DNA of 64,000 bases from an uncultured Sulfuricurvum sp. GTDB lineage: Bacteria > Campylobacterota > Campylobacteria > Campylobacterales > Sulfurimonadaceae. Below are positions 63,709 to 64,000 of this stretch, piece after piece. The stretch is taken from contig CAIMUF010000081.1 in the NCBI GenBank assembly GCA_903844635.1, positions 161,603 through 225,602 of the forward strand. The letters are read 5' to 3'. Numbering within the stretch: position 1 is the first letter of the stretch; each line of letters opens with the position of its first letter. Made by a program: the position numbers and the translations under genes. Below the pieces are notes generated by a model that made no database searches, had not been told where the DNA came from, and worked only from the letters and a program-made list of their open reading frames with translations.

Positions 63709-64000
63709 TTAAACATCGATTTTATATCCGATGCCGTTGTGGTTGGAAACAATGTCGGTATAGGCTTTTTTACGAATACCTCGAACCAATGTACGAAGGG
63801 CGTCCATTGTCATTATCCCTCCTTCCCATACGAGCATTTCTATCACATCATAGGGGACAATGTGATTCTTATTTTTTAAAAGCAATTCGATAAAAAGGTA
63901 CTCTTTTTTGGTCAATTGACTTGAGATTCCCTCAGGGTTGCTAATGGCTTTATTGATTGGATCGTAGCTAAAGCCATGATGCAGCTTGCTATACGTTATC
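63709..64000 (-). CDS. OmpR-family response regulator, C-terminal part (5' end outside window)
   Basis: The frame is open from the window edge to the stop at 63709. It encodes the winged-helix output domain: GFSYDP, then LTKKEYLFIELLLKNKNHIV, MDALRTLVRGIRKK and SNHNGIGYKIDV. The receiver lies beyond the right edge. It is upstream of and co-oriented with the cytochrome-porin operon, so it may control it. Confidence 0.82.
   Translation of the reverse strand, partial: ITYSKLHHGFSYDPINKAISNPEGISSQLTKKEYLFIELLLKNKNHIVPYDVIEMLVWEGGIMTMDALRTLVRGIRKKAYTDIVSNHNGIGYKIDV

Overview
The window is chromosomal DNA from a Campylobacterota (epsilonproteobacterial) sulfur oxidiser, most like Sulfuricurvum or Sulfurimonas. 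Three things point there: the flhF-flhG-hypothetical-fliA-fliM-fliY order, the lpxC-tsaB-thrB-ylxR-infB-rbfA-rimP-ribD order known from Helicobacter and Campylobacter, and a soxXYZAB operon. The genus is inferred from gene content and moderate GC, not from a marker gene. No rRNA, tRNA, CRISPR array, IS element or prophage was recognised.
Layout. 1-6900 (minus): LOG-family gene (cut by the left edge), then the flagellar switch, regulator and placement genes, folK and aroQ. 6957-9227 (minus): a signalling module of CheY-like protein, CheC-like phosphatase and a PAS-PAS-GGDEF gene broken by a frameshift. 9327-11417 (plus): aminofutalosine-deaminase-like hydrolase and sppA. 11421-22633 (minus): xseA, ubiE/menG, ribD, rimP, rbfA, infB, ylxR, thrB, tsaB-like, lpxC, an M23 peptidase and a DHH phosphoesterase. 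22676-31011 (minus): the sox operon soxX-Y-Z-A-B followed by a porin, a metallo-beta-lactamase-fold protein, a thioredoxin, a DsrE protein and a DUF302 protein. 31176-36141 (minus): nadC, flhB, a cache-domain sensor, a response regulator and a histidine kinase. 36164-38698: an accessory island between nadC and nadA with a HEPN/MNT pair, two membrane proteins and palindromic repeats. 38699-49631: nadA, plsY-folB, an OmpA-like lipoprotein, an HsrA/CosR-type regulator with its own kinase, ferredoxin, Ppx/GppA, DUF808, bamA and tyrA. 49628-57826 (minus): a Bat/MoxR locus with one intact and one decayed set of von Willebrand A proteins and an embedded excalibur-domain protein. 57879-64000 (minus): a Cyc2-like cytochrome-porin, a protein with a C-terminal sorting signal next to an exosortase, a thioredoxin, a pentapeptide-repeat protein, a metal permease, and the end of a response regulator at the right edge.
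Most notable observations. First, a dispersed structured intergenic element (five copies, 26.9-42.4 kb) has a conserved core between two hairpins whose stems vary in sequence but keep pairing. Every copy lies in the leader of a downstream gene, three of them in or beside the sox operon; one sits between 27-bp direct repeats that duplicate the start of flhB. Second, a likely operon links a fused monoheme cytochrome-porin, a surface-type protein with a Gly-rich/TM/Arg tail and a small exosortase. Third, the HsrA/CosR homologue keeps its phospho-acceptor Asp, has a partner kinase, and carries three TTTAAA repeats at exact 11-bp phasing over its -35 region.
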